Shown here: positions 36,966-49,468 of the stretch, piece by piece | Numbering within the stretch: the first letter of the stretch is position 1 | Layout: every line of letters starts with the position of its first letter | Assembly: GCF_026914265.1 (NCBI RefSeq) | Contig: NC_069124.1 | Span: forward strand, 53,804,388-53,868,387 | Direction: 5' to 3' | From: Mya arenaria | Taxonomy: Eukaryota; Mollusca; Bivalvia; Myida; Myidae | DNA: 64,000 nt | Translations under genes and position numbers: made by a program | Notes under the pieces: model-generated | Told to the model about the DNA's origin: nothing | Seen by the model: the letters and a program-made list of their open reading frames with translations, nothing else | Databases searched by the model: none

Positions 36966-38170
36966 CAAATCATCATGGTTTTTTCGCTTTTACATTCATA
37001 AGTATTTCTGTGTAGTACTTTGTTATGCGTAATGAAGAGTTGTGGTGCAATGGTCTTCCAGATAGAAGGAACATTGTTGCGTTTTTGACGGTTTTAATTC
37101 GTACACGCTTGTCAATTTTCAAATTTACAAGACGTATTACATTCACATGCATACTAAAAAAGTAAACATGCGATTTTATTCTGAACATTAAAATAGAGTT
37201 CTTTTTAGATACTCATAAAAGTAACAGAGAAAGGACTTATACTAGACTATATTTTGATAAATAAGGAAATGGTATTTTTGTTATTTAAGCACCGCCTATA
37301 CGTTTTATATTGGAGTTAAAAATGTAAATCCCATGTTTGCAGTGCCATTTGTATTAAACATTTGTTGACATTGTGCATAAGTACTCTGCTATTATAATAG
37401 AGATATCAAACGACTACTACATGTATGCTTTTTATGTGATGCTATCTTTTCGACTTTATATTAGTGTGGTTGTGTGATAAAAATATGCCCATTTACAAAT
37501 ACTTGACCATTGCATTATACAACTATATGTATGGTCATTATAATGTTAACTTACGTAAGTTTCGTTTCGATTAAAAGTACATTTAAGTTAACAGTACGGT
37601 TTGATTAATGGGATTTTGTTTTTTGTTTTATTTTTTGTGTTTTGTGCAACGAATGGTGACAACAAAAAGATAATTGGTTAGGATGAGATGACATCACGTC
37701 CTATCACAATCGAACAAAATATCTGTGTAAAATGATATTGTATTTTAATAGTTGGCATTGTTTTTGGCAAACGTCTCACTGTATGCTATTTGATATGAAC
37801 GATGTTTGTGTAGTAGTAAGCGATGTGACTAAGCTAGTTTGAATACGATAGTTTTCCACTCATTGTGGAATTGCGAATGCCCATTCACATAAAGTGGCGG
37901 ATATGAATGTGGTGTTAGGTTTCGTCAACCTTAAAACCAAGCACTGTTATTATTGTAAATGTTGTAGTAATTGTTATTGATGCATTTTTAAGTTAGTGTA
38001 ATAAGCAGCATTAAATAGCCAGGAATATATGGGTTGCAAATATTACAAAAACGGTTTTATATTAAGAGTGTTTTTTTTAAATAGCATCAATGTATATTGT
38101 TGTCGATCTGTTACCATTGGAATACAAACTTTAAATCTTAACTTCTACTTTGAATGTATATGTAATTTTC

Positions 38171-38176
38171 AATAAA
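38171..38176 (+). promoter_or_regulatory. Candidate distal poly(A) signal shared by genes C and D
   Basis: AATAAA in the context TTTTC(A)AATAAACGGATT, matched at 56,078-56,083 in unit 2. It lies 1.2 kb past the stop codon, so it would imply a long 3' UTR. Its conservation may simply reflect the duplication. Confidence 0.3.
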
Positions 38177-38499
38177 CGGATTATACATTCACAGTATTTT
38201 CTTTCCGTACGCATCATGTGGTGAAACTGAGAATATAAACACTTGTTCTGTAAATCATGAAAATAGCAGACCACCGAAGCTTGTCCTCGGAGGGCTTGAA
38301 TATTACTTTTTGACGTCGTTGCATGAATTAAACAAAACATCATAAAACCAGGCCCTTCTCTTTGTAACAAACGGGTCAGATCTTGACAAGTTACTCTTGA
38401 AATTACCATTCCCAATGACATGATTTACGCGTTTAATTTTCCTAAATATAGTAATTCTGGTTTCCTAGAAAAAGTGGCACACACACAGGCATGCACACA

Positions 38500-38641
38500 C
38501 GCACGGAGACAGTTGGCTATCGGGTCTGGCACTACCCCGAATTTCTACAAGAAAGATCCATTATTCTGCAAATGCATTGCTAAGGGATACGGCGGGCATA
38601 AAACAGCATACAATGGCCATACAATAAAGATTGGCCAGTAA
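38500..38641 (+). pseudogene. MIEAP exon 5 relic
   Basis: It encodes TPNFYK joined directly to KDPLFCKCIAKGYGGHKTAY, corresponding to the TKFDTDFYK and KGPLLCKGIAQGYGGKK parts of the intact exon 5. About 25 intervening residues, including the VVWPALCLHE core, are missing, and no upstream exons are recognisable. It lies about 1.5 kb after gene C. Confidence 0.8.
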
Positions 38642-38879
38642 AGTAACTGTAAATTGATAAGCATTAGGCGCATAGCTGACTGTATGCAAATACGCAGTTC
38701 CAAAATGACAGGTTGAAGTTTTGTCAAACCCCAAAAAAAACGAATTTGAAATAAAAACCGAAGGGGGTTAGGTGGTGAAGGGGTAAATATAATGTCCATT
38801 TTCTAATGGGTAAATATATTGCATATAAAGGAGAAATATAATGCAGAAAGGGTGGAACTACTCTCTTTTAATGCCAATA

Positions 38880-39650
38880 AAATTAGAATATTGGCAAAAA
38901 TAAACATGTTTTTCAAACTTGAACGACAGATTACAGATTTACAAATTGAATTCAACCAAGTCAACCAATAAAAAAGCGACAACAGTTCTGCCACCGCTGA
39001 ATTGACTAATACTATTTCAAACTTAATGCGTGAAGTGGACACGTTTCAGAGCGAGTTCAATCAGGCAAGGGATGAACTGAGAAATGCGACTGAGAACACT
39101 CAACAGATGAAACGACAGAGTTCCGTTCTAAAAAGGTCTGAACAAGCCTTTAATAATGAAAGATGTTCTTTAAACGATAATGTCAGAGAGTAAACCAATA
39201 GTCTCAAAGGAAACGACAGTGATATACGGAATATTGAATCAAATTGGCTGAATTTTCCTTGATAAAAGAGGAAAATGTAAAACATGAACGACAGATCAAA
39301 AATTTACAATTTGAAATAAAGCAATAAAAAAGTGAATTGAACGACAAAGGTGTTACTTTGACGAAACTGACCAATATAACTTCAGTCATGAATCGGAGAG
39401 TTGTCAAAGTGAACTCAAAGAGGCCCATGAGAAAATAAGAAAGTTTTCTCTTCAAGTAAAACTGTAAATGACGAGCATGAAAAATGCACACTTCGCATTT
39501 CTTCTCTACGTAAAGAGAATGAAAAGTTAAAGAGTATGTCTATATACTAAGTTGACAAGGCACGACGTTCATAATCAACGCTTAGTGAAAGAGATAACGA
39601 ACTTAACCTTGCTTTGGAAAAATCTCGGCACGAGCTCCGTGAATTTAACT
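38880..39650 (+). pseudogene. MIEAP long-form exon 1 relic (coiled coil)
   Basis: It aligns with the 3' half of the giant exon of genes C and D: a stretch with NLMREVDTFQSEFNQARDEL and ATENTQQMKRQSS (39,002-39,193 open), then KMHTSHF-like and SLRKENEKLKSMS-like pieces and a final ELNLALEKSRHELRE-like piece. Several frameshifts and stops separate these. It ends just before unit 2 begins and has no MIEAP-domain exons behind it. Confidence 0.8.
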
Positions 39651-41085
39651 TTAACTTTGGCAGTGAGGAAATGTTTCATAACTACTATATTTAGTTAAAC
39701 TATTTATAAGTGAGTTGCGTATAACAAATGCTTCTTGAACAGCTTGAATAAGGCCTCTTGAGCACGTTCCCATCAAACTCAATGTTATCTAAAAAACAAT
39801 TTGACTTTATGTCCCGAATGGCGCAGTCAATACATTCGCTGAGATACCGAGTTAGAATAGTGCTGATTACAATCGCGTATAAAGCATATCGTATTGTACT
39901 TTGCATGCGGACAAGTGGGGTGATGCAAATAATAATTATTTTATTTTAATGCATTATCATGTTTTATAACTCATTTGAATTTTAATGATCGAAACCAAAA
40001 CAAGCGTATGATATATGTTCAATGAAAATAAACAATATAATACTATGTTTTTAATTTATGGCTACGTGGCCATAAATTCCCCAGTTGTAAAGAGCCAGAT
40101 ATCGCTATTTTGTCCTTAAAACAAATCATATTCTTTTTGGTCTTGATCATTTAAGTCAAATGAGTTAAACAAAATAAATTATCTAAATAAAAAAAAATGT
40201 TATATGTCGCGCTTTTAAATTTCAAGCAAAAACTGTCATAGGAGTTTATCGTATAAACGCTGAATTGATTGCAGTTTATGATCTGCATGTAATGCTATAA
40301 TGCAGAGCAGATCTACCTGCTTTACCTGAGATTGAATAAGTTTCAATACCACGAAATAAGAATACGTTTCAACACAAGTAAGTACAAAGAATGAAAGTTA
40401 ATTTATAAATTCTCAAGACGTTTTCAATGTATATAAACATCCAATGGACAAAATTGCTATCCAGTAAAGTTTGTAAATTTAAAGCAAATTTACTTCTATG
40501 TTCAAATTTGTCGTTCTATCTGTATTTAAATGCAACCCAATCGTGCAGAACCCGATCAAATAGATCTGATATTTATTCTTTTATAAAAGTGACACTGTGT
40601 TGGGCTTGGGAGACTCCAAAATCAATCAGAATATCTGCTTTTTACATACAGACAGCATGCTTATATACCAATGTGCCGATGAAATCCCCCTTTTGAATAC
40701 CCGGTTTTCAGGGACATAATAACGAATATAAACATAGGTTTCATGCCAACGAGGGTGAATGTTTATATTTAGTGAGTAAGTAAATGATGATACGGCCTAG
40801 TTAATGTAGGTCCAATAAGAAAGACAACTGGAGTTTCTGTATCCATAAGACCAGATAAAGTTTTAGCACCTGAATTCGATCTGTCAAAACCTGACTTTAC
40901 TCTTTCGACTCGTGCGTGAAACAATTATTTCTTAATCGAAATTAGTCAAATAAACAAGGCACTGTAGATTGTTATGAGTACTTCTAAAAATATGACAACA
41001 ATAATTAGGATACTAGGCTTTTATGAAACAGTACAATTTTAAAATATATGTCTAGTAGATTGTTCTGGGTGGTAGTCAATGCCTT

Positions 41086-41731
41086 TGTTATGCTGTAAAA
41101 TTTCGAGTACATTTGTGTAATGAAGTTTTACGAAATGTCATTAGTACTTTTCATGTTTCATAATTTTAGAATATTTTCTCTGTTAGAAACGTACATTTTT
41201 GGTGCTTATGAAAAGTAAAACAGAATTTTTGATAATAGCCAAATTATTTCATGACATTTATTACTCTATTCAAACATAGTTGGCAAACTTTATATTGTAG
41301 TAAACACAGCGTATAGCATTTTTATTATCAATTGGTCTGTGGAATTATTTTTCTTGACAACCTATCACTAAGTCTAAAGATTGTTGCGAACCTTTAGATT
41401 GTAATATAAACAGAATGCCCGGCTTAACTGATAATTGAGATTAGGCCGGCAATGACATTTTTAGGGCCCAGCCCCTAGTGTCCCCTGCGTCTGGATTAAT
41501 TGTCTCAATTTCATTGGCCATGTATTGGCATGACTTTTTGTAACATCCTTTGTCATTGGATGATGATAGTTTCGGCAATTCTTTAAAAGTTGTGTCTTTC
41601 CTCGCTCGAGTCACTTTTACTGTTGACTTCGAAGTGTTTCATCTCATAATAAAACGAGGAAATAGACACATTGCTTGATCCTTTTTAGATCTCGGGAAGG
41701 AGTCATTAAGAGTCGTCCACACGGCACAAAA
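41086..41731. mobile_element. LTR-like insertion (possible solo LTR)
   Basis: Unit 1 reads GTCAACGCCATCATCACAGG near 27,185, where unit 2 reads GTCAATGCCTT, 646 bp of extra sequence, then CCTTCATCCCAGG. The insert begins TGTTATGC, is flanked by a CCTT direct repeat, and has AATAAA near 41,648 and a near-terminal CGGCACA. There is no inverted repeat and no coding frame. A solo LTR fits best. It is a fossil, and family and age are not determined. Confidence 0.4.
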
Positions 41732-44000
41732 CCTTCATCCCAGGTAGCGGTCATGACGTAGTGACGCAAGGATGTGGGTCAGTATCACCGAAGACTTCTA
41801 ACTGAAACGAAATTGAACCCCAATTTAAGAATTGTGGCGATATGTCCAGAAATAGCACCTGTCTACTTCCCAAAGATATAGCTAACTGTCCTGTGAGGAA
41901 AAACTAAACAATAGAATTTAACAATAATACGTAAGGACCCTCAAAAAACCTAAGACTGCAGGACAGCTGGGAGGGACACCGACATTCTCAACAAAACGCA
42001 ATTTGCTGCCAAAGTTAAAACCTCTAATGGTTCAAACACGCCACTGACAACCTTATTGTCCCTTACACGAGAACCTATTACAAGCAGACAAAAATTCGTC
42101 AATTTTGAAACGTAAATGTGCATTTCGTTAGAGTTTGTTTGACATTACTTCATAATTTGGAAACACATATAAGTGTAAGCTTCTGGGCGTGTCGCTTGAG
42201 TTCCTATTCTTTTATTATATTTTAGGTATAATTAAAACTAAATACGGAAGGGCTAGCGTACTTGAACATCATGTATCGTTGGATCCCTGGTAGTTAGATC
42301 ATTTAGCAAGACTTCGCAATCTTAGTTTCATCCGATTTAATCACATAGATTAATATAAGAAATACAGTTGGCGGTCTGCTTGGCTCTGTTTGGCATATTA
42401 ATACCAATGAGCTATAAATACGATATATGAATTCCGGAATGAGATTTGAAAAAGAGACTATTCAAAAGAACGATATGAAATGAATTGGCGGTGGTGCGTT
42501 ATCTATCTTTTAATGATCGTTTTCTTGTGATTGAATGTTTTTGTATCTCCCAAAGTTAAACTTTCGAACCAGATGAAGTTCAAGGCCTACATTGGTTTCG
42601 ATCGTGAGTTACTGCAAAAAATGTACACTGTTTGTAGGAATGAGATGCTTATTCAAAATAGTCTTCCTTATTATAAACCACGGTTATTTCGTAAATGCTA
42701 GGAAACAATCTAAATGATTAATCATTTGAACTATAGGTACGAGCTCAGTAACAAACGGTTTCTGTTTATGTAAAGTTTTAAAGCTTCGGAACCATAGTGC
42801 TACAAGACAAGGACCCACACAGGATAACATATTCCTACCAATACAATCACAAGATTCTTTTTAAAACAGACCATGGCCAACGAAAGCTGTTCGCAACATT
42901 TAAAGTGACACACGTATTAAAGAAAAAAAAATATAATCAATTTAACGAAACATTTATTTTGACTGATGAATTTCAACGACTCATTTAATAATGCGTTTAT
43001 GAAAAATATCAATTACTGATAACTACATTTTAACCATGTATTTAATAGCTGAAAACGCATAAATATTAAATGACTGGTGGGTCCTAAACAATTTACGGAG
43101 ATTAACAAAAGACTGTCTCATTGTGTAGAAATAATGTGTTTTCTGCACCTTTCTTTCAAATAAAACACGGCATCCTTCAATAGAACCATTTTTTTCGATA
43201 TTTATTTATTCTTTTTAGTAAATTAAAAAAACAATTGATTTAAGGTGGAACGCGACTATAAACGAATTTTCGAGTTACTGTCTGAAAATTAGTATACGAA
43301 TAGAAGAAAACATGCCCAGTTAGGGACTGTTTTTACTTTTTCAATATTCGGAACAGTTTTGAAACTACGACTCTTCAAAGTATACGTCTGACGTCAATTT
43401 TGAGACGTCTGTCATATTTTTGCGTTCCAGCTACAATAACCGATATTTTCATCAATTCTTCTTTTACCGCTATGAAATTTCAACCTCAAATGCGTCTTGT
43501 GAAAACGTTCACGCACATATATTTTTTTCTCTTGTTTTACGTTGTTTTGTTTTTTAAAATTCGTCTATAACGTCATTTTTCGCGGGAAAAACGGCCTCTG
43601 GTTCGCTGAAAAAAGTGCGCCTTTCTTTAATTCTTGAAAAAACTGCTCGTTTAATTTTTGATTTTTTTAAATACATGTATTCAATGTTTAATTACAAATC
43701 GCCTGATATCGAGAAAAGTGTACCTTACCGCCTTCGTTTTAGCGCAGTATCAAAAAATCTAACCCCTATACCTTTTCTTTTTCAATACGTAGTGTATTAA
43801 AACGTTTAGCATGACGTAAACCGAACTATTATTTACGTTAATAAGAGCTTATTTTTTAATAAACCACGGACCAATAATATATAACAGTTATTGTTAATTT
43901 TAGTTAAATTTATAATTTAACATTGTTTTCTCCTGTTGAATTACGAATAATAAACATTATTAAATCATTAAAGCACTGATTATAAATGAACTATAATTAA

Positions 44001-44579
44001 AGTGACACGCTTATTCAAAATCAATACATAAACGTGTATAACAAGATCAATTTTGTCTTATAAAACTTTAACTTCTTACTCAATTATGCATTTATGGAAA
44101 ATATTAATTACAAGATTTTAACCGCGTGTTTAATAACAGAAAGCGCAAAAATATTAAATGATTGGTGAATGCTAAAATATTTAATGCGATCTACTCTAAT
44201 CTCATAACGTAAAAATACCATGTTTTGTGCTAATTTCTTTCAAATCAACTCGGTATTCTTGATAAGAACCATTGTTTTCGACAAGATTTATGCATCCAAG
44301 CGGCAGATTACATACGACCTTACTATCATGGAAGTCAAATAGACTAATCTTATTTGCATGTAGAATATAAGCTTTTTATTTATACTTAGATATGAAGCTA
44401 TATCCTACAATATTAGTATAAATATTTTGACACCAATATTCTATAATTTTAAACTGTACTATTATTGTATATATACAATATTATTTATGTTCTATGTCTA
44501 TCAATGTTTGTATATATTATGAATATCACCAGCCATGGGGAAAAAAGATATTGAGTTGAGTTGGGGGAGTACGAGTGCA
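44001..44579 (+). mobile_element. Second copy of the TCACTCTTATTC MITE, interrupted
   Basis: It begins AGTGACACGCTTATTCAAAA and ends GGAGTACGAGTGCA. About 270 bp at 44,290-44,556 is foreign: AT-rich, ending CAGCCATGGGGAAAAAAGAT and a TTGAGTTGAG repeat, which looks like the 3' tail of a non-LTR retrotransposon (low certainty). Confidence 0.6.
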
Positions 44580-44749
44580 TCTTTAAATTGTTACTTTAAG
44601 CTCATTTTGTTAAGGGTGGTTATAGCTTACATACAAACACACGCACATAACGTACAATAAAGTCACGCACTTAAGCACGCGTAAAAACGCACCCTACACA
44701 CCATTTCACACTCAATCACGCGTGCACACGCATGCTTGTATGTGCATGC

Positions 44750-44753
<4 letters not shown>

Positions 44754-44800
<47 letters not shown>
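44754..44800. repeat. (AC)n microsatellite at the palindrome centre
   Basis: About 23 perfect AC units within a wider CA/CG-rich zone, close to the midpoint of the 3.7-kb palindrome. Confidence 0.97.
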
Positions 44801-44804
<4 letters not shown>

Positions 44805-45284
44805 ACAGCCATTGTACGCACGGCAGAGACCTTGAGGTTACCAGGATAATATAGCTATGTTGGCTTCTGTATCATGGGCATTGAATGCATCGCCGAAAGT
44901 TGTTTCATGAAGTTGTTTATACGCACAAGAACCTTTGATTGCGTGGTAAAGTCAGGAAAACAGAATAACTCGTTATGGATTAAAACAAACAATGCGCTGA
45001 TTTACAAAATTAAACATTTTACTGCACTATAAAACATTAACTTTAAGATTATCATTTGAGTCATTTGGAACATATATTTTATCGTAGTGCATGTACGAGT
45101 ATGTGGGCGTATACGTGCGTGCATGTGAGTGCATTTGTGTAAACCATAACAACCCTTAATAAGATGAGGTAATAGATCAATTCAATGTGATCATTTATAA
45201 TCAGTGCAAACGCAAGTATTAAACGCAAATACGATTTACCACAACTAATAGTATTGTTTTAATATGCCTTAAGAATGAATAAAT

Positions 45285-45568
45285 ATCGAAAACAATGGTT
45301 CTTATGAAGGATGCCGAGTTAAATTTCAGAGAAATGTGCATAAAACACGGTATTTCTACCTTTTGAGACGATAGTAAATCCTTCAGCATTCACCAAAAAA
45401 AAAAGAATCATTTTTGCGCTTTCTACTATTAAATAAACAGTTACAATCTTGTAATCAGTGAATAATATTTTGCATAAATTTATTATTTAGTAAGAAGTAA
45501 GGGTTTATCAGTCAGAATTGATGTTTGTTATACATGTGAAATATTGATTTTGAATAAGAGTTTCACTT
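45285..45568 (-). mobile_element. Third copy of the TCACTCTTATTC MITE, inverted
   Basis: Reverse-oriented match to the copies at 44,001 and 47,364, with CGAAAACAATGGTTC at its left and GAATAAGAGTTTCACTTTA at its right. It forms part of the right arm of the palindrome. Confidence 0.65.
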
Positions 45569-47363
45569 TAAAATTTTAGTGTGTTTTAAATTAACGCCGA
45601 TGTAACATTCAATTTAGACCCCGTTATATATTGACCACATGAGTCATTTTCTTTCTGTTCAAAGAATGACCGATCATTTTTTAACGTCAAGAACTGAACA
45701 GCGATAACCGATTGACTACATCAAACTTAGATCCAAAACACTGACCTCTATAGTCGCGTATTTTATAGATCTGTATATTATTACATTTTTCTCCAGTAGT
45801 GACATACAAAAGTAAACTTGGATGACTTTAAGGGGGGGGGGGAGAGGTTACACTGCCCGGATCCGTTTGTGCTTATTACAATGAAGATTTCTGTCGATTA
45901 TCATTTTTTGGTTTTTAAGTTATATTCTGTGTATGAAATGAGTGTCACACACTGGATTTACTATGCTTTTGCTTAGTTTAGAGCCTTATAACTGCAGATC
46001 TCTACTGATACTAATAAAAGAAATTTTTAACTAATTAAGTAGTAGAACTGTTTATTGTTGTGTTATTAACTTATTACAGTAGATGAATATATACAAAGCA
46101 AAGCACTAATCAGCATAGTATCATTACTTGAACGAGTATTGATGTGTATTATCAAAATATTATAATTCGGCAAATGAAATTGCTTAATAATTTAGAAAGC
46201 CTCTCATTAAAATAGCCGCCAGATTTAAGTCATCCGTTGATTTATTAAGGTGGTAATTCAGCGCCCGTCTTGTGTGAAATCAGATATTTTGTACATCAAC
46301 AGTAACAAATATCCCTAACATAAAACTGATCAGACACTCTAAGATTTCTAATCTTTTCATTTAATTAACAAAAACAATAGTTCGATTAACGTCATGCTAA
46401 ACGTTTTAATACAATACGTATTGAAAAAGAAACAGGTATAGAGGCTAGATTATTTGATACTGCGCGAAAACGAAAAGTCGGTAAGGTACACTTTTCTTGA
46501 TATCAGGCGATTTATAATAAAACATTGAATAAATGTATTTTAAAAATTCAAAAATTAAACGAGCAGTTGTTGTTTTTTTAATTAAAGAAATGCGCACTTT
46601 TTTCAGCGAAACACGACGCCATTTTTCCCGCGAAAAATTACGTTATAGACGAATTTAAAATGCATAACGTAAAACAAGAGAAAGAGAAATATATGTGCGT
46701 GAACGTTTTCACAAGACGCACTTGGGGTTAAAATTTCATAGCGGTAAACGAAGAATTGATGAAAATGTCGGTTATTGCAGCTGGAACGTAAAAATATGAC
46801 AGACGTTTTAAAAAAAAATGACGTCAGTTACATATTTTGAAGACTCGTACATTAAAAACTGTTCCGAATATTGAAAAAGTAAAAACAGTCCCTAACTGGG
46901 CATATGCTCTTCTATTCGTATATCAATTTTCAGACATTAAATCGAAAATTCGTTCATAGTCGCGTTCCACCTTATGTGAGAAACTGCTTATTTTGGAGTA
47001 AGAATGCATTACTTCGCGGTCGTGTTACCGAATCTATAACCATCATTGCCTGCACTAAGTTTCAGGTTTTCGGGCTCACAGTAGGCTTTGTTGCGTACCA
47101 CAATACTTCATTTTACTTCACATCGATTCATAGTTTATATTAAACAATACATACTATGGATATACCCTACTTTCCGTAATTAAACTTACACTCTAAAGGC
47201 ACATCGAGTGTACATATGAGTTACGATATTTACCCATATTTAAGAGGAATAATTACATAGTGATCTAATGTTCTTGTGTCAGGTATTCGATAAGAAGTAT
47301 ATCAAGTGTATTCCAATCTATCTGTGTCTGGTACATTGAAATGGGTTTACAAGAATTATTATA

Positions 47364-47733
47364 ACGTGTCACTCTTATTCAAAATCAATACATACACATA
47401 GATAACAAGCGTGAATTTTGAGCGATTTACCTTTAACAACTTACTAAATAACGCATTTATGGAAAATATTATTTACTGATAACAAGATTGCAACCGCGTT
47501 TTTAATAGCTGAAAGTGCAACTCCATTAGATGATTGGTGAGTGCTAAAAGATTTAGCGCGATATACTATCGTCTCTAAGGTAGAAATACCGTGTTTTCTG
47601 CACCTTTCTTTCAAATTAAACTCGGTATCCTTCGTAAAAACCATTGTTTTCGACATTTGTTCATCATTTTTGGTATATAAAAACAATTGAATCGATTGTG
47701 GTAAATCTTTTTTGGGAGTAAGAGTGCATCTCT
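47364..47733 (+). mobile_element. Intact MITE of the TCACTCTTATTC family
   Basis: About 370 bp running from GTGTCACTCTTATTC to GGGAGTAAGAGTGCA, which are inverted termini of about 13-15 bp. Unit 1 has the empty site near 29,833 (ATTATTTCAAATGACTATTT). Four copies of this family lie within 5 kb. Confidence 0.75.
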
Positions 47734-48966
47734 AAATGGCTATTTCACGTTCTTTTTCCATATATGCACATCAGATGTAAACGAAAAAAGTGACCAAGAT
47801 TATGTACATGAGATACCGCACGAAAAGTGGAACACTTAAAGTTTACATTTCACCTTTGGTAGTTTAAGATTATCAGATCGCTCGGTTGAATTAAAATATA
47901 TAAATCGACCAAACGTTAAGTATCAACACTCCCCAAGTATACAAATATTTATCGACCTATTATTGATATTTAATTTACGATATAACCGTACGGAAATCGA
48001 AAGAGGAAGTAAATTCAAATTTAAACCTTTGGGCTTTATGGCGCTTAACATGTTTTGGCTTGAACCAAACTGATAATGGACCGAACCATACTAAGTATAA
48101 AACAATGACCTCGTATTGACAAGACGTTATGTGGAAAAGAAAAGTTGTTTAGCCACAATGAAATTTAAATAAAGTAAATAATGGATGATTATCTTCGATG
48201 GATGACGAGAAAGGTAAATTGTAATGTTTTGATTTTGCTTTTAATTGTATTCAACCTATTACTAAGGTGGCTGATTTAAATTCGTTCCGTTGCTGGCGCG
48301 GGAACGAAATGTACACATTTAGCGTTTTATCTAATTTAAAAATATAAAGATTGGTCTACTCAATGAAAGGTCACGATGGTACAATAGCAATTGAAAGTAA
48401 TGTGTTGATTAAGATCCACAATAATTATCAATTGACGATAGCAAGCTGACCCTTAATTTTCATTAAAGTATTAATACATGCATATAGTTTTTAGTCTTGC
48501 TAGAGGGGCAGTTAGTGTTTTTGTTTGTAATATTTTTTGTTAGGTCAAGTTCATTTGTACTAGATACACTGTAATTGTCGAATGCTGAAGATCAATGATC
48601 AGAATGGCAGACGATATTGGACCTTGTGATATTGATAAATGACAGCCAATTGAGAAATTTTGGCGTCCTGTCTGTTCTTAACTTAAATGAAAGGTCAAGT
48701 ATAATTATTTTTGACGTTGTGCATTCATGATAAATCTGCCCTACAAAAAGGACAATACTGAAAGATGCATACATGTAAAATATGTTGGAATACATTTCAT
48801 AATAATTATATGGTTCCTGTAGTATCAAGACAGTCACCCACAAATTTTAATATCATTTTGATTATAGATAATTTAGTAATTTAAAAAGCTGCAAAATGCA
48901 ACTATATTTTACCGTAACGCATTCTGGCAAGGACGCAAAAAAATCACTACGTTATTTGGCGTGTTT

Positions 48967-49468
48967 TTGCTCACCTGAACACAAAGTGCTCAGCGTGAAC
49001 TACTGTGACAGAGAGATTGTCCGTCGTCCGCCGGTGTCCGTTGTCCGTCAATCACCGTCAACATTTTTCCTTCAAACAACTTGGTCGCACGGGACTGGGC
49101 TTCTTTTCACTTCATGTTTATATTGAAAAATATTCTCGGCAGTAACTATTTTAAAATCATTTCACAGAAATGTTCCTCTGTTACATTCCTTCACCAAATG
49201 TTAATTCATAATAAATCATGGTTATAGATATTTGTCTGAATCAAAAACTTTTGAAAAAAATTCTCTTCAGAACCGACAGGCTCGATTTTGAAATAAGTTC
49301 ACTGAAATGTTCCTAATGTTACCCATTCATTAACATTGTTAGTTATATTTTAAAAAGTTATGGCCCCATGTAACATTTCAAATGAGAGCATGTTGTCCGA
49401 TTAAAACAAAAACTTTAAAACCCTTTTCCAATCAGATGGGCGATATAGGGCCATCTTCGCCCTCTTTT
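48967..49468. mobile_element. ~500-bp non-autonomous element absent from unit 1
   Basis: It begins TGCTCACCTGAACACAAAGTGCTC, including a short self-complementary CACAAAGTGCTC region, runs through an ACAACTTGGTCGC-type body, and ends in a GGGCCATCTTCGCCC hairpin. Unit 1 continues unbroken at GGCGTGTTAATTTATC (about 31,041). This resembles a very common bivalve repeat family. The superfamily is uncertain; the terminal hairpin is suggestive of, but not proof of, a Helitron-like end. Confidence 0.6.

Larger units (their letters stand above)
25870..38265. repeat. Segmental duplication unit 1 (carries gene C)
   Basis: Collinear with unit 2 at about 39,700-56,168. Examples of matched blocks are AAGGCCTCTTGAGCACG-type sequence at the left end, TACATTCGCTGA...ACCGAGTTAGAAT, GGGTCAGTATCACC, CGGAAATCGAAAGAGGAAGT, gene C/gene D, and a shared end at GTGGTGAAAC...GTAAATCATG. 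Most of the unit is moderately diverged by eye; 35,420-37,755 is nearly identical to 53,344-55,680. Confidence 0.85.
43241..46974. mobile_element. 3.7-kb foldback element with ~590-bp inverted arms
   Basis: Left arm 43,241-43,831 and right arm 46,376-46,974 are inverted copies at roughly 85-90% identity by eye, starting AAGGTGGAACGCGACTAT. Weaker inverted similarity continues inward through two MITE copies (about 44,000-44,580 and 45,285-45,568) and AAGGGTGGTTATAGC/CATAACAACCCTT near 44,615 and 45,150, so almost the whole element is an imperfect palindrome. A TA is present at both borders. No transposase frame is seen, so it is non-autonomous. Confidence 0.8.
42903..47009 (+). mobile_element. 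MITE copy split by the palindromic element
   Basis: The left part (42,903-43,240) begins AAGTGACACACGTATT and the right part (46,975-47,009) ends GGAGTAAGAATGCA. Together they match the uninterrupted copy at 47,364-47,733. Unit 1 lacks this insertion near 29,575, where GTTCGCAATACTT runs on without interruption. Confidence 0.7.
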
